Source: an uncultured Eubacteriales bacterium (GTDB lineage Bacteria > Bacillota > Clostridia > Eubacteriales > Anaerofustaceae). Taken from it: a stretch of DNA of 7,351 bases. Within the stretch, counting starts at the first letter, position 1, and every line of letters starts with the position of its first letter. Where the stretch lies: NCBI GenBank assembly GCA_902796565.1, contig CADBPP010000108.1, positions 1 through 7,351 of the forward strand, in the 5' to 3' direction. Positions 1-6,465 of the stretch are shown here, piece by piece. Position numbers and translations under genes: made by a program. The notes beneath the pieces were generated by a model. It was not told the origin of the DNA. It saw only the letters and a program-made list of their open reading frames with translations, and did no database searches.

Positions 1-1319
1 TAGGTGTAGTTTGCCTGGAGATATGCTTCGTAATTGCTTCCGTCCAGAAGGAGCTTGCTGTAGGAACCGTCATCACCGAACATATCGTCGGGGCCGAACC
101 AGTATCCGGTGTATCCTTCATAGGCCACATTCATCGTATAAGTTCCGGCGGGCATCGAGTATGCTGTGGCGCTGCTGCCTTTTCTGATGAACATGGTCCT
201 GCACAGCGTTCCGTCACGGTATATCTTGATGTAGGTGTCATACCATTCAGGGGCTACCACCACCAGATCCACGGAACCGCTCTCCCCGTTGGAGTATATG
301 ACTCCGCTGGAGGGGGTCTCCTGTATGCAGGACTTGGCCCTGTCGTAGCTGTCTTCAAAGTCGCTTATGGAATCGAAAAGCATGTATGCGTCGTAGTATC
401 GGCCCTGGCTGAGAAGGTCGAATGCATTGGCGTAGTCCTCAACATACTCGCTTCCGGGATAGGAGACCTTCTTGAACTGGCTGTTCAGTTCTATCATGCC
501 GTCCACGTCCGTGTTGTTCTGGATGTTCCCGATCATGATGGAGAAGATATCCTTGAGCAGGACATCGGCGTCGCGGTAGTCTTCCTTGGCAAGCCTGTCG
601 AAAAGAGGCACGGCAGCGGCGAGATTTCCTGAATCATAAGCGTCGAGGGCCTGGGTGTAGACGATCTTGTGTTCATAATCGAGGCTGTCCTTGAACTCCT
701 TATCGGCAAGCTCCTCAAAGAGGGGCAGCGCCTGGGCGTAATCACCGCTGTTGTAGTATTTGACGGCCTTGTTGTAGTTGAGCTGGTTTGAAATGACGGG
801 ATACGCGAAATATCCTCCGATGGCCAGGAGCAGCAGTATGATTATGACCGCGACCCAGGGCTTCTTTTTCTTCGTGACCTTTACAGGGGTGACACCCTGA
901 TTGTATGAGCTTTGGTAGGTCGTTTCGGGGCGGGGCTGACTGCTGGCGGGAATATATCCCGTATTCTGTGGCGCGCTCCTTACGGGTTCAGGCTGAGGCG
1001 CGCTCTGCTCAGCGGGTCTTGCCTGCTCCTGAGGGGGGGGGCTCTGAACTTCAGGCGTGTTCTCCTGCGCCGATACGGCAGGCCCCTCCGGTTCAGCTGA
1101 AGCTTCAGCTATGCCGGAACGGTCCAGGATCGCATCCAGTTCATTTTCGATGGACATCGCCGCGGCAGGAGCTTCGGTGATCTCTTCCGCCGGCATCACA
1201 TCTTCGGTGACAGGGGGCTCTGCGGCATTTTCCTGGGGGAAATTTGCAGTTTTGTTTCCGCATGCGGGGCAGAAAAGTGCGTCATCCGGTATCTGTGTTC
1301 CACAATTCTTGCAATACAT
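1..1319 (-). CDS. Zinc-ribbon, single-pass membrane protein with TPR-like repeats (3' end off the window)
   Basis: The open frame runs from ATG at 1319 to the left edge without a stop: 439 residues, C-terminus missing. The start has a GGAG ribosome site at 1327-1330, 7 nt away. Residues 3-20 form a zinc ribbon (C3-x2-C6, C17-x2-C20). Residues 22-149 are a low-complexity Pro/Glu/Ala/Gln linker. Four lysines (150-153) precede a membrane helix at about 155-173, so the ribbon should be cytoplasmic and the rest outside. Three TPR-like repeats follow at about 182-214, 221-252 and 299-328, each with Y/L-x-S/Q-G-x-Y/L-x-x-A and an LF-x-x-L/I core. The last ~100 residues are beta-rich, with GTYT and an FGPDDMFGDD stretch that I recall from similar clostridial zinc-ribbon proteins. 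Function is unknown; an envelope scaffold or stress sensor is only inference. A C9 tract lies in the linker. Confidence 0.88.
   Translation of the reverse strand, partial: MYCKNCGTQIPDDALFCPACGNKTANFPQENAAEPPVTEDVMPAEEITEAPAAAMSIENELDAILDRSGIAEASAEPEGPAVSAQENTPEVQSPPPQEQARPAEQSAPQPEPVRSAPQNTGYIPASSQPRPETTYQSSYNQGVTPVKVTKKKKPWVAVIIILLLLAIGGYFAYPVISNQLNYNKAVKYYNSGDYAQALPLFEELADKEFKDSLDYEHKIVYTQALDAYDSGNLAAAVPLFDRLAKEDYRDADVLLKDIFSIMIGNIQNNTDVDGMIELNSQFKKVSYPGSEYVEDYANAFDLLSQGRYYDAYMLFDSISDFEDSYDRAKSCIQETPSSGVIYSNGESGSVDLVVVAPEWYDTYIKIYRDGTLCRTMFIRKGSSATAYSMPAGTYTMNVAYEGYTGYWFGPDDMFGDDGSYSKLLLDGSNYEAYLQANYT
1033..1041 (-). repeat. Homopolymeric C9 tract (G9 on the plus strand) inside the zinc-ribbon gene
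   Basis: Nine consecutive G on the plus strand read as C9 on the coding strand, covering the last base of Ser93 and the Pro94-Pro96 codons. The frame is intact on both sides at this length. Reading the shifted frames by hand, one extra C gives a TGA at codon 104 and one fewer C gives a TAA at codon 113. Both come well before the membrane helix at about residue 155. It is the longest single-base run I noticed in the window. Whether it actually varies in length is not visible from one sequence. Confidence 0.85.
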
Positions 1320-1331
1320 GAGATTTCTCCG

Positions 1332-1355
1332 TGATAATCGTAAATTACATTATCA
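1332..1355. promoter_or_regulatory. Imperfect palindrome at the predicted start of the zinc-ribbon transcript (operator or leader hairpin)
   Basis: On the plus strand, TGATAAT (1332-1338) and ATTATCA (1349-1355) are perfect 7-base inverted arms. Inside them GTAA (1340-1343) and TTAC (1345-1348) are a second inverted pair around A1344, with C1339 as a single unpaired base. Together 22 of 24 bases are in inverted pairs. The element begins directly after the predicted -10 box of the minus-strand promoter and ends 1 nt before the ribosome site. It could be a repressor operator over the transcription start or an AU-rich leader hairpin. The arms equal the half-sites of the Bacillus Fur box (7-1-7), but the spacer is 10 nt instead of 1, so I do not assign a regulator. 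Confidence 0.5.
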
Positions 1356-1385
1356 ATTTTAGAATAAATCAAGCGGTTTTGTCAA
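1356..1385 (-). promoter_or_regulatory. Sigma-A type promoter for the zinc-ribbon gene
   Basis: Read on the minus strand, a perfect TTGACA (1385-1380) is followed after 18 nt by TAAAAT (1361-1356), 5 of 6 matches to the -10 consensus. Transcription would start near 1349-1350, giving a leader of about 30 nt that contains most of the palindrome and the GGAG ribosome site. The position fits the only gene on this strand here. The 18-nt spacer is one longer than ideal. Confidence 0.65.
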
Positions 1386-1465
1386 GAGGTCACTAACTGA
1401 GAGCCCCACATACTTTGCATGCGGAGAATTCTGGAACGGGAGGCAGTATCTTATTCGGTGATCAG

Positions 1466-1494
1466 TACACAATCCCCGATATTTATGATATACT
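1466..1494 (+). promoter_or_regulatory. Extended -10 promoter for the DUF3786-parA-parB operon
   Basis: TATACT at 1489-1494 (5 of 6 to consensus) carries the extended element TG at 1486-1487, one base upstream. At 17 nt spacing a weak -35, TACACA (1466-1471), matches 4 of 6 positions. The predicted start near 1501 leaves a leader of only about 14 nt, just enough for the GGGAG ribosome site at 1503-1507, 7 nt before the ATG at 1515. It is the only good promoter I see before the five-gene operon. Confidence 0.55.
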
Positions 1495-1514
1495 AACAAG
1501 ACGGGAGAAATACG

Positions 1515-2153
1515 ATGGATAACTTCGATTACGCAAAAGACAGTCTTACAAGAATGCCCCTGGAGCATTATACGGCCCAGTTCGCTTCCGGAGACCCGGA
1601 GGAGATGGCCGTTCGCTGCAATGTGGATTACGATCCTGAGCGCCGGACCTTCAGCCTGAAGATAATGGACAGGACGTACACCGTGACCCATCCCGATTTC
1701 GTTTGCAGGAATGAGGACGGGAGCGTGTGTGAAAACGCCAACATCAAGATACTCATTCTGCGCTACCTCAATGACGGTGCGTACCAGGCGCCGGGAGAAG
1801 GCACCATTACATACCACGACTTCCCCTGGGGCGATACATATTACCGCCAGTTCGAAGGCAGGTGCATGAAAAGGATGGCATACGGCTTCGGTTACAAGCT
1901 GGACGTTTTTGAAAAGGCAATGGAAAAGCTCGGGGCTGAAAAGCTCAGTATGGGAGACTGCGCATACAAGGTGGAGTTCATGAAGGACCTGTACGTCTGC
2001 TTCATACTGTGGGGCGCGGACGATGAATTCGATCCCACCTGCCAGATGCTGTTTTCGGATAATTTTCCCAGGGCCTTCACGGCAGAGGATGTCGCGCATG
2101 TGGGAGACATCTCGATCAGCAGGATAAAGGAAGCAGCGGCATCGCTGCAGTAA
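1515..2153 (+). CDS. DUF3786-like protein
   Basis: This is a 212-residue soluble protein without a signal peptide or membrane helix. It starts at ATG 1515 with GGGAG 7 nt upstream. The mid-region (about 76-123), with LRYLNDGAY, then ITYHDFPWGD, YYRQFEGRC and MAYGFG, and the C-terminal part (about 157-210), with FILWGADDEFDPTCQMLFSDNFP followed after a gap by VGDISISRIK, match my memory of the DUF3786 family, common in anaerobic clostridia. Its biochemical role is unknown to me. It is the first gene of the operon and ends 13 nt before parA. Co-transcription with parAB is inferred from spacing and does not prove a partition role. A 246-residue frame on the opposite strand is an antisense shadow. 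Confidence 0.8.
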   Translation: MDNFDYAKDSLTRMPLEHYTAQFASGDPEEMAVRCNVDYDPERRTFSLKIMDRTYTVTHPDFVCRNEDGSVCENANIKILILRYLNDGAYQAPGEGTITYHDFPWGDTYYRQFEGRCMKRMAYGFGYKLDVFEKAMEKLGAEKLSMGDCAYKVEFMKDLYVCFILWGADDEFDPTCQMLFSDNFPRAFTAEDVAHVGDISISRIKEAAASLQ

Positions 2154-2166
2154 TACGGAGGAAGAT

Positions 2167-2928
2167 ATGGGAAAGATTTACTGTATGTTCAATCAGAAAG
2201 GCGGAGTCGGAAAGACCACGTCCTGTGCGAATCTCTGTGCGGCAGTCGCCATGAAGGGCAAGACGGTGCTCGCGGTGGATTTTGACGCACAGAGCAACCT
2301 TACCAGCGGTCTGAACATCGACAAGAGAAAGCTCAGAGCCAGCGTTTACAATGTTCTGATGGGGGATTCAAATATCAAGGAGGTGATCGTGCCCACCGAT
2401 GTCGAGAATCTCTGGGTATTGCCCGCCACCATCGATCTTTCCGGCGCAGAAGTGGAACTTGCCAACATCCCCCAGAGGGAGATCGTTCTTAGAAACTGCC
2501 TCAGGGAAGTCGTGGATGATTATGATTACATCATAATCGACTGCCCGCCCTCACTGGGCCTGCTCTCCATCAACGGACTTACCGCTGCGGACGGGGTGAT
2601 AATCCCCATCCAGTGCGAGTATTATGCTCTGGAGGGAGTCAGCCAGCTGATCAATACCGTGAACCTCGTCAAAAAGAGTCTGAACTCCTCGCTGGAGATC
2701 TCCGGCGTAATGCTGACCATGTATGACGCCAGGACCAATCTGTCATCTCAGATAGTCCAGGAGGTCAGGAACTACTTCAAGGACAAGGTCTTCGAGACCA
2801 TTATCCCGCGTAACGTCAGGCTGGCGGAAGCCCCCAGTTACGGAATGACGATAATGCAGTACGACAAGAATTCCAAGGGAGCCCAGGCCTATGCCAGGCT
2901 CAGCGAAGAATTCATTTCAAGGTGCTAA
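2167..2928 (+). CDS. parA: Chromosome partitioning ATPase ParA/Soj
   Basis: This is a 253-residue MinD/ParA-type P-loop ATPase, the size of chromosomal Soj proteins, with no N-terminal HTH as found in some plasmid ParAs. The deviant Walker A is KGGVGKTT (11-18) with signature lysines K11 and K16. The A' motif is DFDAQSNLT (38-46), where the more usual form is DxDPQGN. Walker B is YIIIDCPPS (121-129, D125). The family C-terminal signature IPRNVRLAEAPSYG is present. Known role: ATP-bound dimers coat the nucleoid and are released by ParB, separating origins; Soj also modulates DnaA in Bacillus. GGAGG at 2157-2161, 5 nt before the ATG, and the homologous N-terminus fix the start. It is followed directly by parB. 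Confidence 0.95.
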   Translation: MGKIYCMFNQKGGVGKTTSCANLCAAVAMKGKTVLAVDFDAQSNLTSGLNIDKRKLRASVYNVLMGDSNIKEVIVPTDVENLWVLPATIDLSGAEVELANIPQREIVLRNCLREVVDDYDYIIIDCPPSLGLLSINGLTAADGVIIPIQCEYYALEGVSQLINTVNLVKKSLNSSLEISGVMLTMYDARTNLSSQIVQEVRNYFKDKVFETIIPRNVRLAEAPSYGMTIMQYDKNSKGAQAYARLSEEFISRC

Positions 2929-2936
2929 AAGCTTAC

Positions 2937-2970
2937 GGGAGGAAAGGACGAAATCAGTCCGACAGAACAG
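2937..2970 (+). promoter_or_regulatory. Displaced ribosome binding site and mini-hairpin before parB
   Basis: The only strong Shine-Dalgarno before parB is GGGAGG at 2937-2942, but the ATG is at 2971, 28 nt further on. The 16 bases next to the ATG hold no purine-rich match. Between them GGAC (2946-2949) can pair with GTCC (2957-2960) around the loop GAAATCA, which would shorten the effective spacing to about 14 nt. An in-frame ATC at 2953-2955 sits 9-10 nt from the Shine-Dalgarno, where a start would be expected. No ATG, GTG or TTG is in frame between the parA stop and 2971. Confidence 0.5.
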
Positions 2971-3831
2971 ATGGCCAAGACAGGCGGACTGGGAAGAGGC
3001 CTCAGCGCCCTCATCCCGGACGAACCCCAGATAACAGAAGAAAAACAGAGTGAAGAAGACGTAAGGATGCTCGACATTGCCAGGATAAGGCGCAATGAAG
3101 AGCAGCCCCGTTCCGTTTTTGAGCAGGAGGCTCTCTCGGAGCTTTCTGAAAGCATAAAAAAGGTGGGTGTCCTGCAGCCCCTTATAGTCATGCCCGATGG
3201 GGACGGCTACAAGGTAGTAGCCGGTGAAAGAAGGCTGCGCGCCTCGATCATGGCAGGGCTCAAGCAGGTCCCGGTGATCATAAGATCCTTCGACGACAGA
3301 CAGCTTCTGGAAGCTGCTCTCATAGAAAACATCCAGAGGGAAGACCTCTCCGACGTTGAATGCGCCGTCGCCTACAGACGGCTCAGCGACGAGTTTTCCA
3401 TGACCCAGGAAGAGATCGCGGACAGTGTGGGAAAGAGCCGCAGCAGTGTCGCTAACACCATGAGACTGCTCTCACTTCCCCAGGACGTTCTGGACCTTCT
3501 CAGCGAAAAGAAGATAACGGCCGGGCATGCCAGGGCCGTGCTGAGTCTTGAAAACCAGCAGGATATGAGTGCTTTCGCGAGGCTGATAGTCGACAGAGCC
3601 CTTTCCGTAAGGGAGGCGGAAAAGCTGTGCCGAAGCTTTTCCGAGGAAAAGAAAAAGAAGGACCCGCCCAGAAAAGCCAGCTATATAACGCAGTTCGAGG
3701 AGGAGATGTCCCAGGCACTTGGCTCGAAAGTCACCATCAGCGTCAGACCGAAAGGCGGATCCATCCGTATCGATTATTATTCCAATGAGGATCTGGAAAG
3801 AATAATCAACGCAATCAAAGAGGTCAAGTAA
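2971..3831 (+). CDS. parB: Chromosome partitioning protein ParB/Spo0J
   Basis: This 286-residue protein has the complete Spo0J layout. The N-terminus MAKTGGLGRGLSALIPDE carries the family's ParA-stimulating LGRGLSALI motif, which fixes the start at 2971 despite the poor ribosome site. The ParB/Srx CTP-binding domain spans about 33-126 with GERRLRA (85-91) and ENIQREDL (119-126). The parS-binding helix-turn-helix is at about 143-167 (MTQEEIADSVGKSRSSVANTM). A basic linker (about 226-236) leads to the C-terminal dimerisation domain (about 240-286). Known role: a CTP-gated clamp loaded at parS that spreads, recruits SMC and stimulates ParA. No good parS site is present in the window. The stop overlaps the next start by one base (TAATG). 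Confidence 0.95.
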   Translation: MAKTGGLGRGLSALIPDEPQITEEKQSEEDVRMLDIARIRRNEEQPRSVFEQEALSELSESIKKVGVLQPLIVMPDGDGYKVVAGERRLRASIMAGLKQVPVIIRSFDDRQLLEAALIENIQREDLSDVECAVAYRRLSDEFSMTQEEIADSVGKSRSSVANTMRLLSLPQDVLDLLSEKKITAGHARAVLSLENQQDMSAFARLIVDRALSVREAEKLCRSFSEEKKKKDPPRKASYITQFEEEMSQALGSKVTISVRPKGGSIRIDYYSNEDLERIINAIKEVK

Positions 3832-4550
3832 TGAACAACAGAGAAAAGTCACTCACCGGATATCTGATAGGCATAAATCTTCTGCACGTGGTTCTGTGTT
3901 TTGCCGTTATGATGCTGAGGCGCTATGAATTCTATGAAGCGCTCAGACTGAAATGGGCATCGCTGATCCTGACGGTGATGCTCTGGTACACTTTTTCATA
4001 CATAACCGCGCTGGGAAGCTATATGAGCAAAAAAAGCGTTGCTGTGGGCTTTGCCCTGCTTAGCGTGCTTCCGATCACTATCCTCACGGGGATAAGCTTC
4101 GGCCTCAGCTTCATCAGGGAAGCCGGATGGCTCAAGTTCTTTTTCATCGGTTCCAGCGTGAACTACTATTTCCGACCGATGGCCGGACTGTTAAGGTTCC
4201 TGCCGGCGTCTGCCTATCTTTTCTATGCGGTCTGCATAGCCGTCATGGCGGTGCTTTCGATGCTGGGTGCTCTTTCCGGAATGGAGGCGTCCCGTAAGAA
4301 GGTACGCGGCAGGAAGGTCACTTCCGTCAAGAAGAAAAGCGGAAAGGAAGTACCCCGGATCGATGAGAATCAGGTAGAGGAAGCGGCTGTGGTGGACGAT
4401 GAGGCGCCGAAAGCGGCGAAGGCTCCCCGCAGACTGAGCGCGAAGGACCGCGAAAAGCTGATTGAGGAATCCGACGAGGAGCTCAACGCGGAGATAGAAA
4501 GGCTAAGGAAGAAACTGGAAGAGAATCAGGCCAAGAGGAAGGATGAATGA
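3831..4550 (+). CDS. Unrecognised four-helix membrane protein with basic and acidic coiled-coil tail
   Basis: This is a 239-residue protein of no family I recognise. Hydrophobic segments at about 9-29, 42-62, 70-94 and 125-148 predict four membrane helices. The very basic stretch after helix 4 (RKKVRGRK and KKK, about 155-171) puts both ends in the cytoplasm. The tail (about 172-239) is first acidic/Ala-rich, then a charged heptad-like helix (about 203-237, LIEESDEELNAEIERLRKKLEE) likely to form a coiled coil. The start overlaps the parB stop by one base, with AAAGAGGT at 3817-3824 as ribosome site. The end overlaps the next gene as ATGA. Its translational coupling to ParB suggests, but does not show, a membrane-linked role in chromosome organisation or cell division. 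Confidence 0.8.
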   Translation: MNNREKSLTGYLIGINLLHVVLCFAVMMLRRYEFYEALRLKWASLILTVMLWYTFSYITALGSYMSKKSVAVGFALLSVLPITILTGISFGLSFIREAGWLKFFFIGSSVNYYFRPMAGLLRFLPASAYLFYAVCIAVMAVLSMLGALSGMEASRKKVRGRKVTSVKKKSGKEVPRIDENQVEEAAVVDDEAPKAAKAPRRLSAKDREKLIEESDEELNAEIERLRKKLEENQAKRKDE

Positions 4551-5491
4551 TCGAGCTTCTGGTAAGCAGGGACTATGACGGTATGAGGCTGGACCGCTAC
4601 ATTCAGAAAGCGGCCGGACTGGGAAGGAATACCGCAGAGAAGCTTCTGCGAAAAGGCGAAGTCAGACTGAACGGTGTCCGTTCTTCCGCGCAGTCCGCTG
4701 TGCGGGAAGGAGATACTGTAAGGATCTACGGCGTGGAGGAGAAAAGGACCCCCGCCGTTTCTTTTGATGAAGCGCTCGGCGGCGTGGAAGTCCTGTACGA
4801 GGACGGGTCGATCCTTGCGGTGAACAAACCGGCCTACCTTCCGACACAGCCCATGAAGGGGCAGAAGGACTGCCTGAGCGAAAGGGTGAAAAACCATCTG
4901 AGAAAGACCGTCGAGGAGTATGAAAACCGTTTCATCCCGGCACCTGCCAACAGACTGGACTATGAGACCAGCGGTGTGGTTCTGTGCGGGAAAACTCCGG
5001 CGGCAGCAAGGGCCCTGTCGGAAATGTTCAGGGAAGAGAAGATAGAAAAGCACTATACCGCACTGTGCCGCGGACAGTTCGGCAAAACACTGAGGCTGGA
5101 GAACTGGGCGACAAAGGACGCTTCCCGCAACCGAATGGTCATCAGCCCAAGACGGGAAGAAGGGCTCTCCAGGATGCTGGGCATCTACCGGGGCATTGCA
5201 GTATGTAAAGATCTGAGCCTGGTGGATGCAAGGCTCATAACGGGAAAGACCCATCAGATCCGCTGTCAGCTGGCAAACGCAGGCTTTCCGCTGATCAATG
5301 ACTATAAATACGGGGACAGGGCAGCCAACGACCTATTCCGTGAGGAATATGGGGTGAAAAGACTTCTTCTGCATTGCTCGGAAGTCTCCTTTTCACTTTG
5401 GTACGCGCCGGGAACCATCAGGATAACCTGTGAGATGCCCCCGGAGATGAAACAGCTCATAAAGCAGATCGGGTTCGAGAAAGAACAGTAA
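4547..5491 (+). CDS. RluA-family 23S rRNA/tRNA pseudouridine synthase with S4 domain
   Basis: This is a 314-residue RluA-type enzyme converting uridine to pseudouridine in structured RNA. An S4 RNA-binding domain (about 12-61, from MRLDRYI to RIYG) precedes the catalytic domain: VNKP (92-95), the catalytic loop NRLDYETSG (135-143, D138 as nucleophile), EKHYTALCRG (167-176) and GKTHQIR (233-239). Many RluC/RluD proteins have His where N135 stands; Asn also occurs in Gram-positive members, so activity is expected. The exact target uridine cannot be told, so I give no gene symbol. The ATG overlaps the upstream stop by 4 nt, with AGGAAGG at 4536-4542. It is the last gene of the operon; the terminator hairpin begins 2 nt after the stop. 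Confidence 0.92.
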   Translation: MIELLVSRDYDGMRLDRYIQKAAGLGRNTAEKLLRKGEVRLNGVRSSAQSAVREGDTVRIYGVEEKRTPAVSFDEALGGVEVLYEDGSILAVNKPAYLPTQPMKGQKDCLSERVKNHLRKTVEEYENRFIPAPANRLDYETSGVVLCGKTPAAARALSEMFREEKIEKHYTALCRGQFGKTLRLENWATKDASRNRMVISPRREEGLSRMLGIYRGIAVCKDLSLVDARLITGKTHQIRCQLANAGFPLINDYKYGDRAANDLFREEYGVKRLLLHCSEVSFSLWYAPGTIRITCEMPPEMKQLIKQIGFEKEQ

Positions 5492-5493
5492 AA

Positions 5494-5521
5494 AAGACCT
5501 CCCGCGGCAGCGGGAGGTCTT
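5494..5521. terminator. Bidirectional intrinsic terminator between the convergent operons
   Basis: AAGACCTCCCGC (5494-5505) pairs perfectly with GCGGGAGGTCTT (5510-5521), a 12-bp GC-rich stem around the loop GGCA. On the minus strand, read from fmt, the stem is followed by a U run (complement of A5490-A5493, extended by two A-U pairs at the stem base), a proper intrinsic terminator 5 nt after the fmt stop. On the plus strand the stem is followed by a poor tract (CTGCTTC), so termination of the parAB operon may be weaker. It fills almost the whole 35-nt gap between the two stop codons. Confidence 0.9.
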
Positions 5522-5526
5522 CTGCT

Positions 5527-6465
5527 TCAGGAGAATTTAAGCTCTCTGTTTTTTATTCCGTTATAGAAGGAGGATGCCTCCATAAGGCCCTTTCCTTCGG
5601 GCTTGAGGGTCTTTATGAGCAGGACCCCGTCGCCGCACTGGATGTAGATGCCTCTTTTGTCTCCTTTCAGGATCGTTCCGGGTCCTTCATTCCCTTCGGA
5701 ATGCTCGGATGCGATCTCGCAGGAGAACAGCTTCACGGTCTTGGAATCAAAGGTGCATTCCGCTGCCGGAGAAGGATCCATCCCCCTGATGTGATTGAAG
5801 ACGCTGCGGGCGCTGCGGGTGAGATCCACGTGCTTGTCGGCCTTGAGGATCTTTGCGGCGTAGCTCGAACGGGACTCATCCTGGGGAGTTCTGGGCGCTT
5901 CTCCCTTCTGCAGAAGGTCCAGTGCCTTTACCGCAAGGTCTCCTCCGATAAGGGAAAGCCGTTCGCTGAGTGTCCCGAAGGTATCCCCGTCGCTGACGGG
6001 AGTGCTATCCTTTATCATCATGTCGCCGGTGTCCAGGCCCTCGTCCATGTACATTATGGTGACTCCGCACACCGTTTCCCCGTTCATGATAGCCCGGTTG
6101 ATGGGTGCAGCGCCCCGGTAGCTCTCCAGGAGGGACGCGTGGATATTTATACAGCCGTATTCGAAGGTATCAAAAAGGATGTTCTTTTTAAGCAGCTGTC
6201 CGAAGGAGCAGACCACCGCGCACTGTGCCCCGGTGGAAGCAAGTATGGCAGCGTTCTCGTCGGTACTGACCTTCTCAGGCTGCAGAAGAGGGATCCCCCT
6301 TTCGAGGGCGAACTGCTTGACTTCTCCGAAGACTATTTTCCCTCCCCTTCTCGAGTTGGGACGGTCCGGCTGAGTGACAACCATCACCGGGGCATGTTCC
6401 GAGGAATACAATGTTTCCAGGGTCTTTGCCGCAAAGGGGCCTGTGCCCATAAAAACAGTCTTCAC
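5527..6465 (-). CDS. fmt: Methionyl-tRNA formyltransferase
   Basis: This is a 312-residue protein, the normal length. It transfers a formyl group from 10-formyl-tetrahydrofolate to Met-tRNAfMet for translation initiation. The N-terminus MKTVFMGTGPFA matches the family MGTPxFA. The catalytic triad N107, H109 and D145 is in place (INIHASLL; MDEGLDTGDM), with RGAAPINRAI (117-126) next to it. The C-terminal OB-like tRNA-binding domain spans about 207-312. The start is GTG at 6465, which overlaps the def stop as GTGA; a downstream ATG would remove the MGT motif. Two usually conserved prolines of the active-site region are changed: SLLP is SLLE (E114), and the usual GQILPK is GQLLKK. The gene ends just before the shared terminator. 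Confidence 0.95.
   Translation of the reverse strand: MKTVFMGTGPFAAKTLETLYSSEHAPVMVVTQPDRPNSRRGGKIVFGEVKQFALERGIPLLQPEKVSTDENAAILASTGAQCAVVCSFGQLLKKNILFDTFEYGCINIHASLLESYRGAAPINRAIMNGETVCGVTIMYMDEGLDTGDMMIKDSTPVSDGDTFGTLSERLSLIGGDLAVKALDLLQKGEAPRTPQDESRSSYAAKILKADKHVDLTRSARSVFNHIRGMDPSPAAECTFDSKTVKLFSCEIASEHSEGNEGPGTILKGDKRGIYIQCGDGVLLIKTLKPEGKGLMEASSFYNGIKNRELKFS

Noticed and set aside
1332..1355. Assigning the leader palindrome as a Fur or Zur box
   Set aside because: The arms match Fur half-sites, but the spacer is 10 nt rather than 1, and the inner Zur-like part is too short. Only a generic operator or hairpin is supported.
905..1362. Three short plus-strand open frames opposite the zinc-ribbon gene
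   Set aside because: They are low-complexity antisense frames, and the minus-strand frame has the zinc ribbon, membrane helix and repeats.
1419..1496. A 25-codon open frame in the divergent intergenic region
   Set aside because: It has no ribosome site and runs through the predicted promoter of the DUF3786 operon. It is best explained by chance.
1359..2099. A 246-codon open frame on the minus strand
   Set aside because: It lies wholly antisense to the DUF3786-like gene and runs across the divergent promoters. The protein is Cys/His-rich and looks like no family; it is a shadow frame.
4526..5254. A 242-codon open frame on the minus strand
   Set aside because: It is antisense to the RluA-family gene, which has all catalytic motifs; the minus frame has none.
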